Origin: a bacterium
GTDB lineage: Bacteria > Actinomycetota > Acidimicrobiia > Spongiisociales > Spongiisociaceae
NCBI GenBank assembly: GCA_028821575.1
Contig: JAPPFW010000007.1
Location: 1 to 64,000, forward strand
Direction: 5' to 3'
Length of the DNA stretch: 64,000 nt
The position numbers and the translations under genes were made by a program. Below, piece by piece: positions 61,644-64,000 of the stretch; position 1 is the stretch's first letter, and the number at the start of each line of letters is the position of its first letter. Under the pieces are notes generated by a model. That model saw only the letters and a list, made by a program, of their open reading frames with translations, made no database searches and was not told the DNA's origin.

Positions 61644-62869
61644 TCGATCCTTCCTGTATCCGCGCCGACTTCCCGATCCTGGATCGGCAGATCAACGGGC
61701 GACCCCTCGTCTTCCTCGACTCGGCGGCCAGTTCGCAGAAGCCGGTCCAGGTTCTCGACGCCCTCACCCGGATCTACCGTGACTCCTACGCCAACGTTCA
61801 TCGCGGCGCTTACACCCTGTCGCAGGAGTCAACCGAGGCATACGAGGAGGCACGGCGGAAGGTGGCCCGGTTCCTGAACGCCGGCACCGACGAGGAGATC
61901 GTCTTCACGCGCAGCGCCACCGCGGCGATGAACCTGTTCGCGTACGGATGGGGCCTCAACACATTGAAGCCCGGGGATCGGGTGATGACCAGCGTCATGG
62001 AGCACCACGCCAACATCGTTCCGTGGCACATCGTCGCCCGGCACACCGGGGCCGAGTTGGTGTATCTGGATCTCACCGATGACTTCCGCATCGACCTGGA
62101 CAGCCTGGGTGATCGCTTGGACGAGAGGGTCAAGATCGTGGCTCTGTCGGGAATGTCGAACGTTCTGGGAACCATGCCGCCCATCGGCGCGATCGCCTCC
62201 GTGGCCCACGAGGTGGGGGCGGTCGTCCTCGTGGACGGCGCACAGCTCGTGCCCCACTCCCCTGTCGACGTGCGGACGCTCGGCGCCGACTTCCTGGCCT
62301 TCTCCGGACACAAGATGCTCGGGCCTACCGGGATCGGGGTGCTGTGGGGACGGCGGGAGCTACTGGAGGAGATGGAACCCGCCGAGGGTGGAGGCGAGAT
62401 GATCCGTGATGTCCGGCTGTTCGAGTCGACATGGGCGCCCGTACCGCACAAATTCGAGGCCGGCACGCCGCCCTTCGTGGAAGCCATCGCCCTCGGGGCG
62501 GCAGTCGACTACCTGTCCGAACTCGGGATGGGCAACGTGCTCGAGCACGACCGCCGGCTGACCGCCTACGCGTTGAAACGGCTGGCGGAGATACCGGACC
62601 TCTCCATCCAGGGGCCGTCCGACATCACCGACCGGGGGGGCACCATCAGCTTCCACATCCCCGGCATCCATGCCCACGACATCGCGACGATCCTGGACGA
62701 GCAGGGTGTCGCGGTACGAGCGGGACATCATTGCGCCAAGCCGTTGATGCGCCACCTCGGTCTCACCGCTACCGCGCGCGCCTCCTTCTACGTCTACAAC
62801 GTCGAGCAGGAGGTCGATGCCTTGGTGGAGGCCTTGGCAGAAGCCCGTCGCCTGTTCGGGCTCTCCTGA
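61640..62869 (+). CDS. sufS: Cysteine desulfurase SufS
   Basis: 409 aa PLP enzyme that takes sulfur from cysteine. ANVHRGAYTLSQESTEAYEE, TRSATAAMNLFAYGWG, PLP-Lys in AFSGHKMLGPTGIGVLWG, persulfide Cys in RAGHHCAKPLMRHLG. Works with SufU as sulfur acceptor. Coupled to sufC by ATGA. Confidence 0.97.
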   Translation: MIDPSCIRADFPILDRQINGRPLVFLDSAASSQKPVQVLDALTRIYRDSYANVHRGAYTLSQESTEAYEEARRKVARFLNAGTDEEIVFTRSATAAMNLFAYGWGLNTLKPGDRVMTSVMEHHANIVPWHIVARHTGAELVYLDLTDDFRIDLDSLGDRLDERVKIVALSGMSNVLGTMPPIGAIASVAHEVGAVVLVDGAQLVPHSPVDVRTLGADFLAFSGHKMLGPTGIGVLWGRRELLEEMEPAEGGGEMIRDVRLFESTWAPVPHKFEAGTPPFVEAIALGAAVDYLSELGMGNVLEHDRRLTAYALKRLAEIPDLSIQGPSDITDRGGTISFHIPGIHAHDIATILDEQGVAVRAGHHCAKPLMRHLGLTATARASFYVYNVEQEVDALVEALAEARRLFGLS

Positions 62870-62940
62870 CGGAAACCGGCCCACCATGGCAGACCATTAC
62901 CCGTCCGGCAGCGTCCGAGGTCTAACGTTGGGACCCACCC

Positions 62941-63396
62941 ATGGCGCTTGAAGAACTTTATCGCGAGGTGATCCTCGATCACTACCGGAGTCCCCGTAAC
63001 CGCCGGACCCTCCCGCATCCCGACGCGAGCGCCGACGGCAATAACCCGCTGTGCGGCGATGACGTCCGCGTCGAGTTGGTGATCGACCGGGACGTCATCG
63101 TGGACATCGGTGTCACGGGCCAAGGGTGTTCCATCTCACAGGCTTCGGGATCGATGATGGGGGACGCCGTCAAGACCAAGTCGATTGACCACGTCCATCA
63201 CCTCACGGACCTTTTCAAGGGGATGATGAGCATCGACGGCGCATCCGACCCCGGCCTGGACCCGGACCGGCCGGGAGCGGTGCTCGGCGATCTGGAGGCT
63301 CTCCAGGGGGTGCGCAAATTCCCGGTGCGCATCAAGTGCGCCGACCTGCCCTGGACAACGCTCGAGGAAGCGCTGAAGGGATACGAGGCGCACTGA
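62941..63396 (+). CDS. sufU: Fe-S assembly sulfur-transfer protein SufU
   Basis: 151 aa. EELYREVILDHYRSPRNRR start; Cys in NPLCGDDV, GQGCSISQASGSMM and RIKCADLPW form the zinc/sulfur site. The insertion between the second and third Cys marks SufU rather than IscU. 71 bp after sufS. Confidence 0.95.
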   Translation: MALEELYREVILDHYRSPRNRRTLPHPDASADGNNPLCGDDVRVELVIDRDVIVDIGVTGQGCSISQASGSMMGDAVKTKSIDHVHHLTDLFKGMMSIDGASDPGLDPDRPGAVLGDLEALQGVRKFPVRIKCADLPWTTLEEALKGYEAH

Positions 63397-63428
63397 ACGC
63401 CGGGCGCATCTCATCGCGGTCCGAAGGT

Positions 63429-63685
63429 CTAGGGGGTTCGGGCTGCACGAAACCCCATCGGAACCGCGGGCGTGCGGGCCTTCAGGATCCCCACCACAGG
63501 GGCAGCGGCGGCGCAGACCGACGCGATCATCCACATCCCCAACCGTTAAACCGCCCGGTCCGACGCCCGCTGCCCGTCCAGGATCGCAGCCAGTATTGTC
63601 GCAGCCGTTGCGGAGATCTCGGCTCGGACCGCGGCCTGGAGGCTTCGTCCTTCGCGTCGACCAGCGACTCGGTGACCTCGGTCAT
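63429..63685 (-). pseudogene. Broken TESLxDAKDEA membrane protein, copy 2
   Basis: It opens MTEVTESLVDAKDEA, then one base is missing; in the next frame it reads LQAAVRAEISATAATILAAI, then an in-frame TAA (63546-63548), then a membrane-like MWMIASVCAAAAPVVGIL. Its ATG overlaps the stop of copy 1. Both defects together make it a pseudogene unless assembly errors are at fault. Confidence 0.6.
63433..63456. terminator. Possible hairpin after sufU
   Basis: GGGGTTCG and CGAAACCCC pair around a 7-base loop with one bulge, 36 bp after the sufU stop. There is no U-run, as often in high-GC actinobacteria, so the terminator call is weak. Confidence 0.3.
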
Positions 63686-63863
63686 TGCGAGAGGATCACA
63701 CCGATGACCGCCCCGGCGACGGCGGTTCCCGTCCCGACGGTCCAGTACACGTGGAATAGGCGGTCCTTGTGGATCGTGAGTAGTGCCTGGCGATGTCCGT
63801 GCGGACCTCGGCTTGACGGGCTTCGTCCTTCGCGTCGACCACCGACTCGGTGACGGTCGTCAC
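63682..63863 (-). pseudogene. Broken TESLxDAKDEA membrane protein, copy 1
   Basis: GTG start reading MTTVTESVVDAKDEARQAEV then RTDIA, nearly identical to the intact protein at 42481; one base is then lost and the frame resumes as ALLTIHKDRLFHVYWTVGTG followed by a membrane segment and TGA. GGGGGAT precedes the start. It is 182 bp long, not a multiple of three. Confidence 0.65.
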
Positions 63864-63899
63864 AATATCCCCCTGCCCTCTCTAGTTCCTGGTTGAACT

Positions 63900-63928
63900 A
63901 TCCTACAACGTTATAAGGCATGTGACAA
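63900..63928 (-). promoter_or_regulatory. Sigma-70-like promoter with near-palindrome in the spacer
   Basis: Minus strand: -35 TTGTCA, 17-bp spacer, -10 TAGGAT, 37 bp upstream of the broken copy-1 start. TACAACGTTATA (63904-63915) differs at one base from the palindrome at 45987-45998. Confidence 0.5.
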
Positions 63929-64000
63929 CAGCCTTCTTACGCATTGCCGTTTGCCGTAGGATCCCAATACGACTGATGCCCGGCGCTGCGAGCCCACCCG

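Noticed and set aside
1-64000. CRISPR array, rRNA or tRNA genes
   Set aside because: No regularly spaced short repeats and no rRNA; I found no cloverleaf with a convincing T-loop by eye. A tRNA search program would settle the tRNA question.

Overview
The window is about 64 kb of high-GC actinobacterial chromosome. The best guess is Acidimicrobiia (Actinomycetota). Support comes from the F420-precursor genes cofG and cofH, an InhA-like enoyl-ACP reductase, the conserved recG-to-mutM order with a DivIVA-like gene beside coaD, DUF3052 and DUF177 proteins, a 13E12-type DUF222/HNH gene, and many GTG/TTG starts that overlap the previous stop by 4 nt. The plant-type leucine-rich-repeat secreted protein would suit a host- or particle-associated life, but that is inference. 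I see no rRNA, no tRNA that I can support by eye, and no CRISPR array.

Layout. Bases 1-1540 are decayed mobile DNA (imperfect direct repeats, an integrase fragment, a frameshifted phage-portal fragment) abutting a dprA that has lost its 3' end. From 1.5 to 14.5 kb (minus strand) lies the ffh-rpsP-khpA-rimM / trmD-rplS-lepB-yraN-yifB-dprA block, split between rimM and trmD by cofG-cofH and an oppositely oriented SulP transporter. From 14.5 to 18.5 kb (plus) are upp, an alkyltransferase-like protein, deoA and etfBA. From 18.5 to 25.5 kb are DUF3052, a large LRR-SLH-betaine-binding fusion, a LigD-type polymerase, an aspartyl-protease-like protein, a flavin/2Fe-2S reductase and an ATP-dependent DNA ligase. 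From 25.6 to 38 kb (minus) is the housekeeping run recG-rsmD-coaD-DivIVA-like-DUF177-rpmF-plsX-rnc-mutM-smc-ftsY-cdd. From 38 to 47 kb are small regulators, ddl, a MurF-like ligase, a hydrolase, InhA-like FabI, acs and a CitE-like lyase. From 47.4 to 51.9 kb (minus) are lpd, an E2 acyltransferase and a LipB-LipA fusion. From 52 to 54 kb are an MBL hydrolase and conserved small proteins, followed by a DUF222/HNH gene, two tandem secreted beta-propeller proteins (56.5-60.7 kb), sufC-sufS-sufU (60.9-63.4 kb) and two broken copies of a small membrane protein.

How the genes work together. Ffh and FtsY form the SRP targeting pair and LepB cleaves exported proteins. The polymerase and ligase could act together in break repair, though no Ku is visible. 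The E2 subunit needs the lipoyl group that the LipB-LipA protein would make, and Lpd re-oxidises it. SufC/S/U would help supply Fe-S clusters to LipA, CofG and CofH.

The most unusual items are two families of miniature inverted-repeat elements, each in two copies; a single-ORF LipB-LipA fusion; the LRR-SLH-betaine-binding fusion; a CofH with about 255 extra N-terminal residues; and a small membrane-protein family, with a palindrome inside the predicted promoters of two of the small membrane-protein loci.
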